From Opitutaceae bacterium (lineage in GTDB: Bacteria; Verrucomicrobiota; Verrucomicrobiia; Opitutales; Opitutaceae): a DNA stretch of 64,000 bases. This document shows positions 26,954-36,310 of this stretch, piece after piece (position 1 is the stretch's first letter; every line of letters begins with the position of its first letter). Where the stretch lies: assembly GCA_016795545.1 (NCBI GenBank), contig JAEUGX010000015.1, forward strand, positions 34,036-98,035. Direction: 5' to 3'. The position numbers were made by a program, and so were the translations under genes. Below the pieces are notes generated by a model, which ran no database searches, had not been told where the DNA came from, and saw only the letters and a program-made list of their open reading frames with translations.

Positions 26954-29749
26954 ATGACCGTCCGGACCGCCACCTCCGCCAAAAACACCCCCGCCTTCAC
27001 CCAGGAAAGCTCGGCGGCGGAACGCCTGACCGCCTGCAAGGCCTACCTCCAGGCCGAGAGCGAGCGCATCCAGCTCAAGCACGCCGCGGGCGAAGCCGGT
27101 CACAAGGTCGCGCACGCGCTCGCCGGCCGGATCGACCGGCTGCTTCAGCCCCTCTTTGCCTTCGCCCTCGAGGACTGGCGCCGGCAGTTCGGCGAGCCTC
27201 CTTCTCCGGTCTGCCTCATCGCCCTCGGCGGCTACGGCCGGGGCGAACTGAATCCGCTGAGCGACATCGACGTGATGTTTCTCTACCCGTCGGCCTCCAA
27301 CGCAAAGAACCTCCCCCAGTTCCAGGAGCACCTGACCAACGCCATCCTTTACCCGCTCTGGGACCTCCGTCTCAAGATCGGGCACTCCACCCGCACTTTG
27401 CATGAGGTGTTCTTCGAGGCTGGACGCGACATCCGGACCAAGACCTCCCTGCTGGAATCCCGGCTGATCGCCGGCTCGGAGTCGCTCTACGAGAACTTCG
27501 CGGCCGCCTACCGCAAACACTACCTGACCGACGACCCCAAGGGCTACATCGCCGCCCGGCTTTCCGACCAGGCCAGCCGCCGGGCCCAGCACGGCGACAC
27601 CGTGTTCATGCAGGAACCGGACATCAAGAACGGCGTAGGCGGCCTGCGCGACTACCAGAACACGCTCTGGATGGCGCGCGTGCGGCTCGGCATCTCCCGC
27701 CTTGAGGAGCTGGTGGAGCAGCACTACCTGCAGCCCACCGAGCTGCGCATCTTCCAGCGCGCCTATCACTTCCTGCTCCGCGTGCGCAATGAGCTCCACT
27801 ACATGAGCAAGCATCCGACGGATGTGCTCAACCTGGAAACCCAGCCCCGCCTCGCCGCCAACCTCGGCTACGACCAGCCCGCCCTGCTCGAACGGGTCGA
27901 GGCGTTCATGCACGACTACTACCGGCACGCCCAGATCATCTACCGGGTGTCCAAGATCATCGAGCAACGCCTGGCCCTGACCATCGCCGCCGGCCCCGGC
28001 GTCGTCGGCTCCCTGAAGAACCTCCTCCTGGCCCGCCGTTCGGAGCGGACCAAGCGGCTGGACGGCTTTCTCCTCCGCGGACGCGAGTTGGCCGCCGAAA
28101 ACAACCTGGTCTTCCGCGAGGACCCGGTCCGCCTCATCCGCGTCTTCCGTCACTGCCAGCAGTTGGGCTGCACTCCCGACGTCGACCTGGCCGCCCTCAT
28201 CCGCAACTCCCTGAAGCTCATCAACCGCAAGGTCATCGAGTCCCTCGACGCCAACCTGAGCTTTCGCACCATGCTCGAGGAGGCCGGCCAGGTGCACACC
28301 CCGCTGGCGCTCATGCACGAGCTGGGCGTGCTCGGCCGGTTCATCCCGGAATTCGCCCCGCTGACCTGCCTCGTCCAGCACGAATACTACCACCGCTATA
28401 CGGCCGACATCCACACCCTCAGCGCCATCCGCGAGCTGGACCTCATTTTCACCTCCGCCGAGCCGACCCAGGAACAATACCGGAACGAGCTCCACAAGAC
28501 CGCCAAGCCCACCCTGCTCTACCTGATCCTCCTCCTTCACGACATCGGGAAGGGCGAGGGCATCCAGGGCCACGCCGAGGCTGGCGTGACCCTCGCCGGC
28601 CCGGTCCTCGACCGGTTGCAAGTCGATGCGGGCAGCCGGGAAACGGTAAACTTTATCATCAAAAATCATCTGGTGATGGCACGATTCTGGCAGAAGCACG
28701 ACCTGGATGACCCCCAAACTTCAGCTGCCTTTGCCGAGATGGTCGGAGACGCCGACCGCCTGCGGTTTCTCTACGTCCACACGTTCTGCGACGCCCGCGG
28801 GACCTCTGCCAACCTGTGGAACGGATACAAGAACTCGCTCCACCGTCGCCTCTTTGACACCACCCTCGAGCGCCTGACCCTCGGCGAGAAGGTCGAAACC
28901 CGCCTGCGTGAGCTCAAGGAAATGACCCGACAGACCCTTATTGCCCAAACCATCCCCGGCATCAGCCCGGATGAGATCACCGCGCACTTCAATCTTCTCC
29001 CCGAGCGCTACTTCATCCAGACCGACGCGCCCGAGATCACCCTGCACATCCAGATGGTGAACCGGCTGCTGCACTCGATCTCGTCGGCCGACTCGCTCGG
29101 TTCGCTGCGCCCGGTGATCGAGTGGAAGGACGACATCAACCGCAGCTACACGACCGTCCACGTCGTCACCTGGGACCGCGCCGGCCTGTTCTACAAGCTG
29201 GCGGGCGCGTTCAGCGTGGCCGGCCTGAGCATCCTCTCCGCCAAGATCACCACCCGTTCCGACCACATCGCCATCGACACCTTCCACATCGTCGAACCGG
29301 GCCGGGGCGTCGTCCAGAACCAGAAGGCGATGGACACCTTCGCCCGCACGGTCGAGGACGCGCTCGTCAGCAACAAGGACCTGCTGCCCGACATCACCGC
29401 GCAGGCGAAGAAGTACGCCGCCGCCGCGCGCTATTCCACGGAGTCCAAGGAGCTGCCGGCCACGTTCCCGCCGACGGTGGACGTCTACCACGAGCTCTCG
29501 CTGAAGCGCATCATCGTCGAGGTCCAGGCCCACGACCAGATCGGCCTGCTGTACCGTCTGGTGAAGACCATCTCGGACCACGGATTTGACACGACCTTCG
29601 CCCGCATCAACACCGAGCGCAGCGTCGCCATCGACACGTTCTACATCGAGCCGAACAAGCCCGAGGCCGTCGAGGACACCGCCCCGCTGCACGCCCTCCG
29701 CGAGGCCCTCCGCGCCGTGATCACTCCCGTCGAGGCGGCCCCGGCCTGA
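26954..29749 (+). CDS. glnD: GlnD, [protein-PII] uridylyltransferase / uridylyl-removing enzyme
   Basis: The nitrogen sensor that adds or removes UMP on PII proteins in response to glutamine; 931 residues, normal for the family. The nucleotidyltransferase motif GGYGRGELNPLSDIDV (residues 92-107, with Asp104 and Asp106 as metal ligands) is intact. The HD domain carries LLLHDIGKGEG with His529 and Asp530. Two C-terminal ACT domains start near residues 733 (VHVVTWDRAGLFYKLAG) and 851 (VEVQAHDQIGLLYRLV). It is followed at 131 bp by a sensor histidine kinase that might belong to nitrogen control. Confidence 0.97.
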   Translation: MTVRTATSAKNTPAFTQESSAAERLTACKAYLQAESERIQLKHAAGEAGHKVAHALAGRIDRLLQPLFAFALEDWRRQFGEPPSPVCLIALGGYGRGELNPLSDIDVMFLYPSASNAKNLPQFQEHLTNAILYPLWDLRLKIGHSTRTLHEVFFEAGRDIRTKTSLLESRLIAGSESLYENFAAAYRKHYLTDDPKGYIAARLSDQASRRAQHGDTVFMQEPDIKNGVGGLRDYQNTLWMARVRLGISRLEELVEQHYLQPTELRIFQRAYHFLLRVRNELHYMSKHPTDVLNLETQPRLAANLGYDQPALLERVEAFMHDYYRHAQIIYRVSKIIEQRLALTIAAGPGVVGSLKNLLLARRSERTKRLDGFLLRGRELAAENNLVFREDPVRLIRVFRHCQQLGCTPDVDLAALIRNSLKLINRKVIESLDANLSFRTMLEEAGQVHTPLALMHELGVLGRFIPEFAPLTCLVQHEYYHRYTADIHTLSAIRELDLIFTSAEPTQEQYRNELHKTAKPTLLYLILLLHDIGKGEGIQGHAEAGVTLAGPVLDRLQVDAGSRETVNFIIKNHLVMARFWQKHDLDDPQTSAAFAEMVGDADRLRFLYVHTFCDARGTSANLWNGYKNSLHRRLFDTTLERLTLGEKVETRLRELKEMTRQTLIAQTIPGISPDEITAHFNLLPERYFIQTDAPEITLHIQMVNRLLHSISSADSLGSLRPVIEWKDDINRSYTTVHVVTWDRAGLFYKLAGAFSVAGLSILSAKITTRSDHIAIDTFHIVEPGRGVVQNQKAMDTFARTVEDALVSNKDLLPDITAQAKKYAAAARYSTESKELPATFPPTVDVYHELSLKRIIVEVQAHDQIGLLYRLVKTISDHGFDTTFARINTERSVAIDTFYIEPNKPEAVEDTAPLHALREALRAVITPVEAAPA

Positions 29750-29880
29750 CCTCCCCCCTCCGCGGGCGTCCCCTCGCGGCCCGCCCCCGGCCGCAAGAAC
29801 CTGGATTGCCGTGCCGCGATGCCTTGCTCTAGCGTCGGCCGGTGGCTCCGCCTCCCCTCCCCGCCTCCGCCTAGACCAAC

Positions 29881-31629
29881 GTGGCCCACGCGTCCTCCCA
29901 GTCCCCCGCCCGCCTCCCGCCGTCCGACCCGGATGTGGCGGCGCTTTACGAGATCGCCTCCCTCGCCGCCCGCGCGCCGGATGCCGCCTCGGCACAGTCC
30001 CGCATCCTCGAGGCCATCATGCGGGCCTTCCCGGCGGACAGCGGCTCGCTCGCGCTGCTGAGCGCCGAAAGCGGCCAGCTGGAGATCTGCGCGCAGCTCG
30101 GCCTGCCGACGGAGGTGGGCGGGTTCGCCCTGCGCCTGGGCCAGGGCATCACGGGCTGGGTCGCCCTGCACGGCCGCCCGCTGCTCGTCTCGGACGTCGC
30201 GGCCGAACCCCGCTACATCTCGGCCCGGGCCGGCGTCCGCTGCGAGATGGCCGCGCCGCTCGAGGTCGAGGGGCGGGTCATCGGCGTCATCAACCTCGAC
30301 GCCGACCGGGTCGACGCCTTCCAGCCGGCCGACCTCGCCCGCCTCGGCCGCTGCGCGGCCGAGGCCGCCGCCGTCCTGCACCGGCTTTGGCAGTTCGAGC
30401 GCCTCCGCACCAACTCCGCCCAGCTCACCGCGCTCGTCGAGCTCAGCCACGCCCTCGTGGCGCAGCTGGCCTCCGAGGACCTGCTCTCGACCCTCACCCA
30501 GAGCGGCCGCGCCCTGTTCAACGCCCGGCTCTGCCTGCTCCACGACTACGACAGCAGCCGCCGCGAGCTGACCCTGCACGCGTGGTCGGCGGCCGGCGAC
30601 CTCTCCGCCGCCGGCCTGACACTCCAGCAGCAGACCGTGCCGGCCGACCTCTCGCTGCTGGCCGCCGTGGTCCGGTCCGGCCGTTCGACGGAATTCCAAC
30701 ACATCGACGGCCCGGGCTTCAGCGAGGCCGCCGACCTGCCCCGGGACCGTTCGCTCTGCTCGGCCCTCGCCGCGCCTCTCATCCTGGAAGGCGCGCCGGC
30801 GGGCGTGCTCTCCGTCTTCCACGACCAGCCTCACCGGTTCAGCGACGACGAGAAGCGCCTGTTCACCGCCCTGGCCAGCTTTGCCGCCGTCGCGATGCAG
30901 AACGCCCGGCTTTACGCGCGCGTCTTCCAGTCGGAGGATGTCCTCCGCAAGAACGAGACCCTCACCACCCTCGGCCTGCTGGCCGCTGAAATCGCCCACG
31001 AGATCCGCAATCCGCTCACCGTGATCAAGCTGCTCCACGGCACGCTGGGCGTCGACTTCCCTCCTGACGACCCCCGGCGGCGGGACCTGGAGGTCATCAC
31101 CGAGAAGATCGAGCAGCTGGAGACCCTCGTGTCCCGCGTGCTGTCCTTCGGCCGCGCCCCGTCGTCGCTGCATTCGCGCTGGGCGCTGGCCGAGATCCTC
31201 GACGACACGCTCGTGCTCATGCGGGCCAAGCTCGCCCAGGCCGGGGTCGAGCTCCACTACACGCCGCCGGCCCGCACCCTGTTCGTCGATGGCAACAAGG
31301 GCCAGCTCCAGCAGGTGGTCCTCAACCTGGCCCTGAACTCGCTCCACGCGATGCCGCAGGGGGGCGAACTGACCGTCACCTGCTCCGAGGAGAAATCCCC
31401 CGCCGGCCGCGTCGCCCGCCTCGACCTCGCCGACACCGGCACCGGCATCCCCGAGGCGATCCGGCCGCGCATCTTCGAGTCGTTCCTGTCCGGCCGGGCC
31501 GACGGCACCGGCCTCGGCCTCGCCATCGCCCAGCGCATCGTCAAGGACCACCATGGCGAGCTCACCCTCCTCCACACCGGCCCTCGCGGCACCACCATGC
31601 GCGTCACCCTGCCCCTGCTGCCCGGCTGA
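29881..31629 (+). CDS. cytoplasmic double-GAF sensor histidine kinase
   Basis: A 582-residue kinase with no membrane segments. GAF 1 is about residues 20-165 (LGQGITGWVALHGRPLLVSDV) and GAF 2 about 190-345. The HisKA phosphoacceptor is His373 in AEIAHEIRNPL. The HATPase domain has an N box (LNLALNSLHAM), a G1 box (LADTGTGIP) and a G2 box (GTGLGLAIAQRIV). The start codon is GTG 29881. The kinase part resembles NtrB/PAS-type kinases. No response regulator is adjacent, so it is an orphan. Position after glnD suggests, but does not prove, nitrogen signalling. Confidence 0.9.
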   Translation: MAHASSQSPARLPPSDPDVAALYEIASLAARAPDAASAQSRILEAIMRAFPADSGSLALLSAESGQLEICAQLGLPTEVGGFALRLGQGITGWVALHGRPLLVSDVAAEPRYISARAGVRCEMAAPLEVEGRVIGVINLDADRVDAFQPADLARLGRCAAEAAAVLHRLWQFERLRTNSAQLTALVELSHALVAQLASEDLLSTLTQSGRALFNARLCLLHDYDSSRRELTLHAWSAAGDLSAAGLTLQQQTVPADLSLLAAVVRSGRSTEFQHIDGPGFSEAADLPRDRSLCSALAAPLILEGAPAGVLSVFHDQPHRFSDDEKRLFTALASFAAVAMQNARLYARVFQSEDVLRKNETLTTLGLLAAEIAHEIRNPLTVIKLLHGTLGVDFPPDDPRRRDLEVITEKIEQLETLVSRVLSFGRAPSSLHSRWALAEILDDTLVLMRAKLAQAGVELHYTPPARTLFVDGNKGQLQQVVLNLALNSLHAMPQGGELTVTCSEEKSPAGRVARLDLADTGTGIPEAIRPRIFESFLSGRADGTGLGLAIAQRIVKDHHGELTLLHTGPRGTTMRVTLPLLPG

Positions 31630-31707
31630 CCCGCCGCCGCAAGTTGGCCGTTGCCTCTCCGCCGTACTTCACCCATCTCCGGACCCTTCGCCTCCCCTTC
31701 CCATCCC

Positions 31708-32031
31708 ATGACCTTCGCTTCTCTCTCCCAGCAGCCCGCCAAGGAAATCTTCGGCGGCACCATCCGCGGGCACTACGCCCACACCGGCCGCATGACGATC
31801 GGTGAAGTCCACATCCAGGCGAACACCACCCTGCCCACCCACAGCCACCCGCACGAGCAGGTGAGCTATGTGCTTGCCGGCCGCGTCGAGTTCACCGTCG
31901 GCGACCAGACCTCCGTGCTCGAGGCAGGCATGGTGGCACTGATCCCCGGCGGCGTGTCCCACGGCTGCAAGGCCCTGACCGCTTGCCGGATCCTCGACGT
32001 GTTTACGCCCGTCCGGGAAGACCTGAAATAA
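31708..32031 (+). CDS. small single-domain cupin protein
   Basis: A 107-residue cupin with metal-ligand motif HSHPHEQVSYVLAG and second motif LIPGGVSHGCKAL. The start is ATG 31708; a longer frame to 31651 lacks family similarity. The function is unknown; such proteins can be sugar-phosphate isomerases, sensors or quercetinase-like enzymes. It is 78 bp downstream of the histidine kinase on the same strand. Confidence 0.8.
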   Translation: MTFASLSQQPAKEIFGGTIRGHYAHTGRMTIGEVHIQANTTLPTHSHPHEQVSYVLAGRVEFTVGDQTSVLEAGMVALIPGGVSHGCKALTACRILDVFTPVREDLK

Positions 32032-32144
32032 TCCCGCCACCGCCTCCTCGCCGGGAGCCAGGCCACCCCGCGCAGGGCCCGGCCTGGGAATGACCGGGCG
32101 CGCGGCTTTCGCACGGCTTCGCAGTTGGTCTCCGTGAAGCAGGA

Positions 32145-32169
32145 CCCTGCCCTCCCGGGCAGGGCTACG
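32145..32169. repeat. intergenic palindromic repeat (REP-like), copy 1
   Basis: A hairpin with arms CCCTGCC and GGCAGGG followed by CTACG. The 25 nt are the exact reverse complement of 46575-46599. The 32032-32276 gap contains nothing else that I can name. Confidence 0.65.
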
Positions 32170-32276
32170 ATGGAAGAACCGCGAACGATCCGGCCGTAAA
32201 CCCCGGAGGAGAGAAATCGGGAACGGTTTGCCTGAAGTTTGCCCCGTAAACCTTGCCGCTTACCTCCGGCTCGCGC

Positions 32277-32894
32277 TCACTCCTCGAGCTCGACGTTCCA
32301 GTAGGCGACGTCGAGGAAGTCCTTCCATTTCTCGTGGTCGTGATTGCCGAGCACGAGGGAAATGACCGGGCGCCACTTCGGCCGGACCGGCTTGCGGACC
32401 AGGCGCATATGCGCCTCGTGCGGGAGGCGGTTGGCCTTGCGCGAATTGCACTTGATGCAGGAGCAGACGATGTTTTCCCACGTGGTCTTGCCGCCGTAGT
32501 GGCGCGGGATCACATGGTCGAGGTTGAGCTGCTCGCGCGGGAAGGTGTGACCGCAGTACTGGCAGCGGTCGCCGTCGCGCTCGAAGACGTTGTTGCGGGT
32601 CAGCTTCAGCTCCTTGCAGGGCAGCTTGTCGAAGAAGGTCAGCAGGATCACGCGCGGCAGCCGGATGTTCCGGTTGATCGTCCGCACGGTCTCGAGCGCG
32701 TCGACCGGCGGGTTGTACGCCGAGAAGTCGATCCAGTCCATCAGCGAATACGTGCGGAAGCTCTCCTCGGTCTGGTGCACCACCTGCGCGTGCTCACGCG
32801 CCAGGAGGGCGAACGCCCGCCGCGCCCCGATGACGTTTACCGCCTGCCAGAGGCGGTTCAGCACCAGCACCGGTTGATCGAGCGCGGCTTCCAT
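32277..32894 (-). CDS. HNH endonuclease family protein
   Basis: A 205-residue protein with an HNH nuclease core in its second half. A zinc pair (CQYCGHTF), the catalytic LDHVIPRHYGG, WENIVCSCIKCNSRK with the Asn and second zinc pair are all present. The first 90 residues (LVLNRLWQAVNVIGARRAFALL) are the conserved N-terminus of a widespread bacterial single-gene HNH family of unknown role. It is a chromosomal type, not an intron or intein homing enzyme. The start ATG 32894 is preferred over a TTG at 32900. Confidence 0.88.
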   Translation of the reverse strand: MEAALDQPVLVLNRLWQAVNVIGARRAFALLAREHAQVVHQTEESFRTYSLMDWIDFSAYNPPVDALETVRTINRNIRLPRVILLTFFDKLPCKELKLTRNNVFERDGDRCQYCGHTFPREQLNLDHVIPRHYGGKTTWENIVCSCIKCNSRKANRLPHEAHMRLVRKPVRPKWRPVISLVLGNHDHEKWKDFLDVAYWNVELEE

Positions 32895-33050
32895 GGACAA
32901 CGGGCCTTGGCATTACTCGCGGCCCCTGGGGCTGTCAAGCGGGAGGGCTGGACGACGGCCGCCCGCTGGTTCGTGCAACAGAGCGGAACGCCGCGCTTGC
33001 CCACGGACGCCCGCCCGCGGTTGGCTGTCCGGAGGAAATCCCGCCCCGCC

Positions 33051-34466
33051 ATGCCCCACGCCAGCCCGCCGCCCGACTCGTCCCCGTCCCACCCCAGCCG
33101 CCGCGAATTTCTCCGGCGCTCGGCCCTGTCCGCCGCCTCCGTCGCCCTCGCCGGCACGGTCGGGGCCGCCGAGCGCCCGTCGGAAAAAACCTCCGCTCCC
33201 CGCGCCGCAGCCGGCGACTCCGCCGTCCTGGCCGAACGCGCCGACGACTACCTCCGGCAGATTCTCGAGCAGGCGCGCGGACCCGGCGGCCTCCTCATCT
33301 CCCATTGCCAGTTCGACACGCGGCTTCCGATCCAGGAAGGCGAGGAACTGCCGCCCTTCCTGCACCAGGTGCTCGACTCGGTCTGGGGACCCTCCGCGCC
33401 CAAGCCCACGGTGGCCGAGTGGTACTACGGCGAGAACACGCTGTGGGCCACCGGCTGGCTGCTGCTTTCGCAGATGATCCGCCACCGCGTGACCGGCGAG
33501 CCGGAGGCGCTGGCGATCGCGCGCAAGTGCTTCCGCGACCTCAACCACCTCTTCGACCTCTCGCGCACGATCGAGCCCGGCCTGCTCGGCAAGCCGCACG
33601 GCGGCCGGGCCGGGGCGACGACCAGCTTCGACCAGTCCGCCAACCCGGTCCTGATCTACGCCCAGTTCGCCCGCACCCACGGCACCCCCGCGGAGCAGGA
33701 ACAGGCGCGGCGCAACCTGCTCGACCACGGCAACTACTTCCTGCGCCGCGACTGGACCGTGAATCATCACGGCAACCTCACCCGCATCATCGACAAGCCG
33801 CACCCGAGCGCGATGAAGTACTTCGCCGCCGTGCACGCGGCTTACGACCTGACGGGCGAGACCCGCTTCCGCGACGAGGTGGCCAAACATGTGCGCACCC
33901 TCGCCGCCGCCGGGAAATTCCCCTGGCCCGGCCCCCGCTACGAGCTCAACGGCAATCTCTTCTACTATTCCTGGCTGGGCGAATACTGGAGCCGGACCAG
34001 CCTGGCCGACGCGGCGGACTGGATCGGCAACATCGGCATCTACTGGCAGGCCGCGCAGCGCGGCCTCGACGCCGAGGGCCTGCTGCTCGACGGCATGTAC
34101 GACACCCAGGCCGGCGTCTTCACCCCCGTGCAGGAGGGCTGGTTCGAGACCAACCCCCCGAGTGCCGGAGGCAAGACGACGAAGCTCCGCTGGTGGCGCT
34201 CGCCCACGGGTTACCAGGGTCGCACCTTCTACACGCTCTCGATCGCCACTCTCGGCCTCCTCGCGCAGCAGCACGGCCTCGATCCGCAGGCGCACCAGGT
34301 CACCCGCAAGATCCTGCTGCGGATGGACCGCCAGTCGCTCCGCCAGTGCTGGGACGACGGCAAGCTGCCGCCGGAAATGAAACCCTACGCCAACCTGTTC
34401 GGCGTCGAGTTCCCGGGCCTCTGGCTCGTGGCGTACTGGATGGGCCGGGAACGGAAGTTCTGGTGA
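33051..34466 (+). CDS. Tat-exported protein with alpha-barrel glycosidase character, function unknown
   Basis: A 471-residue protein. ATG 33051 has a GGAGGA ribosome-binding site at 33031-33036 and yields a Tat signal (SRREFLRRS, Arg17-Arg18) before the hydrophobic ASVALAGTVGA. The mature part is rich in W, Y and helical repeats (AVHAAYDLTGETRFRDEVAKHV; FYYSWLGEYWSRTSLADAAD). This is typical of six-hairpin (alpha/alpha)6 hydrolases and lyases. I do not recognise the exact family. It is divergent from the HNH gene and stands alone. Confidence 0.7.
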   Translation: MPHASPPPDSSPSHPSRREFLRRSALSAASVALAGTVGAAERPSEKTSAPRAAAGDSAVLAERADDYLRQILEQARGPGGLLISHCQFDTRLPIQEGEELPPFLHQVLDSVWGPSAPKPTVAEWYYGENTLWATGWLLLSQMIRHRVTGEPEALAIARKCFRDLNHLFDLSRTIEPGLLGKPHGGRAGATTSFDQSANPVLIYAQFARTHGTPAEQEQARRNLLDHGNYFLRRDWTVNHHGNLTRIIDKPHPSAMKYFAAVHAAYDLTGETRFRDEVAKHVRTLAAAGKFPWPGPRYELNGNLFYYSWLGEYWSRTSLADAADWIGNIGIYWQAAQRGLDAEGLLLDGMYDTQAGVFTPVQEGWFETNPPSAGGKTTKLRWWRSPTGYQGRTFYTLSIATLGLLAQQHGLDPQAHQVTRKILLRMDRQSLRQCWDDGKLPPEMKPYANLFGVEFPGLWLVAYWMGRERKFW

Positions 34467-34478
34467 CCGGCCAGCCGG

Positions 34479-36146
34479 TTAGGCCCCGCCCGGCGCGACG
34501 ACCGCGGGCTGCAGCGACTGCGTCTTGAGCCGGATGCCCGCGAGCTTGGCGACGACCGCGGCCACGTGCTCGTCGGCGATGTCGACGTGGCTGTAATCCT
34601 CGTGCAGGTCGATCGCGCCGACGATCCCGGCCGGCAGCCGCGTGACCCCCGCGATCTTGCCCACGAGATCCGCCGGCGTCACCTCGTGCGCCAGCCCCAC
34701 ATTGAACGCCACGGCCGTGAAGCCCGGCTCGCGTCCCGTGCGGGCCCGGCGCGCGGGACCCGTCGGCCGCGGCGCGCGGGCGGCCGGCGACCGCGTTTCC
34801 GGCGGACGCGCCGCCGGCGCTTTGGCCCGGGCGGCCGCCTTCGGCTCCGCCGGCTTGCCCTCGGCCTGGAGGAGGTGGATCAGCGCCGAGGCGATGTCCG
34901 TGCTGGCGTAACCCTGCTCCAGCAGCCGGTCGATCATCCGGTCGTGCGGCTTGAACTGCCGGGCTTCCAGCGTCGCCCGCAGCCGCTCGAAGAACGCGTT
35001 GCCCCGGGCCTCCTCCACCTCGTCGAGCGACGGCACCCGCTCGCGGCGGATCTTCAGGCGCGCGTAGTGGATCATGCTCTGGAGCTTGTAGATCTCGCGC
35101 CCGGAGACGAAGGTGATGGCCCGGCCCGCCTTGCCGGCGCGGCCGGTCCGCCCGATGCGGTGCGTGTAGTCCTCGCCGTCGTTCGGCAGGTCGAAATTGA
35201 AGACCACCTCCAGGTCGTCGACGTCCAGCCCCCGCGCCGCCACGTCGGTGGCGATCAGGAACTCGAACGCGCGGCGGCGGAACTTGTCCATCACCCGCGT
35301 GCGCTGCGCCTGCGTAATGTCGCCGTGCAGCCGGTCCACCGCGTAGCCGCGCGCGTGCAGGTGCTCGTCCAGCTCGTCGACCATGATCTTGGTGCTGCAG
35401 AAGATGATCCCGTAGCGGAAGTCGTGCAGGTCGATCAGCCGCGTCAGGATCTCCAGCTTCGAGCGCCGGTCCACCTCGTAGTAGACCTGGTCCACCTGCG
35501 GCGCGTTCTGCGCATGCGCCTCGATGCGCACCCAGGCCGGGTCGCGCGTGTACCGCCGGATCAGCTCCTGGATCCCCCGCGGCATCGTGGCGGAGAAGAA
35601 CAGGCACTGCCGCGATTCCGGCACCGCCTTGAGGATGTGCTCGATGTCGTCCCGGAAGCCCATGTCGAGCATCCGGTCGGCCTCGTCGAGGACGACGACC
35701 TTCAGGCCGTCGAGCTTCAGCGTGCCGCGCGCCATGTGGTCCATGACCCGCCCCGGCGTGCCGATGACCACCTGCACTCCGGCCGCCAGCGCGCGGAACT
35801 GGCGCTCGTAGGACTGCCCGCCGTAGATCGGCACCTCCATCAGCTCCTTCTTGAAGCAGGCCAGCTTGCCGAATTCCTCGGCGACCTGCACCGCCAGCTC
35901 GCGCGTGGGGCAGAGGACCAGCACCTGCACCTCGCGCCGGTGGGTATCGACCCGCTCGATCGCGGGCAGGGCGAACGCGGCGGTCTTGCCGGAGCCGGTC
36001 GCCGACTGGCCGACGACATCCCGGCCCGCCAGGCCGAGCGGAATGACCGCGGTCTGGATGGGCGAGGCCTCCTCGAAGCCCATCCGATCCACCGCCTTCA
36101 AGGTTTCCGGCGACAGGCCGAGTTCGCTGAACGGACGTTTTTCCAT
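34479..36146 (-). CDS. DEAD-box RNA helicase with DbpA-type RNA-binding C-terminus (DeaD/CsdA-like)
   Basis: A 555-residue helicase. Motif Q/GFEEASPIQ, motif I SATGSGKT, motif II DEAD (VVLDEADRML), motif III SAT and motif VI HRIGRTGRAGK are all present. After an Ala/Pro/Arg-rich linker comes a DbpA RNA-recognition domain (about residues 475-550: FNVGLAHEVTPADLVGKIAG). It probably remodels rRNA or mRNA, for example in ribosome assembly or cold growth. The start ATG 36146 (MEKRPFSELG) is the family N-terminus. It is divergent from a second helicase gene. Confidence 0.93.
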   Translation of the reverse strand: MEKRPFSELGLSPETLKAVDRMGFEEASPIQTAVIPLGLAGRDVVGQSATGSGKTAAFALPAIERVDTHRREVQVLVLCPTRELAVQVAEEFGKLACFKKELMEVPIYGGQSYERQFRALAAGVQVVIGTPGRVMDHMARGTLKLDGLKVVVLDEADRMLDMGFRDDIEHILKAVPESRQCLFFSATMPRGIQELIRRYTRDPAWVRIEAHAQNAPQVDQVYYEVDRRSKLEILTRLIDLHDFRYGIIFCSTKIMVDELDEHLHARGYAVDRLHGDITQAQRTRVMDKFRRRAFEFLIATDVAARGLDVDDLEVVFNFDLPNDGEDYTHRIGRTGRAGKAGRAITFVSGREIYKLQSMIHYARLKIRRERVPSLDEVEEARGNAFFERLRATLEARQFKPHDRMIDRLLEQGYASTDIASALIHLLQAEGKPAEPKAAARAKAPAARPPETRSPAARAPRPTGPARRARTGREPGFTAVAFNVGLAHEVTPADLVGKIAGVTRLPAGIVGAIDLHEDYSHVDIADEHVAAVVAKLAGIRLKTQSLQPAVVAPGGA

Positions 36147-36310
36147 TTCCGCAGCGTGCCGCCGTCCCGGGAAAAGGAGAGCTTTTTCCGGCCGGGCCGG
36201 CGCGCCGCGCGCCTCCACCCGGCCCCGCGTCCCGGCGCGCGGGGGCCCTTTTCCGGCCGGTGCGGCTTTAGCCTCGCCTTGTCCCGCAAAAGCCCGGGTA
36301 ATGGCCCACT

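Noticed and set aside
26909..28717. 602-residue minus-strand ORF over glnD
   Set aside because: Repetitive V/G/E/L composition typical of antisense shadows; glnD motifs on the plus strand are complete.
29641..31575. 644-residue minus-strand ORF over the histidine kinase
   Set aside because: Antisense shadow with low-complexity composition; the kinase boxes on the plus strand are all intact.
32277..32894. HNH gene as a sign of a mobile intron, phage or defence island
   Set aside because: It belongs to a widespread stand-alone chromosomal HNH family; no intron, phage or defence gene is near.
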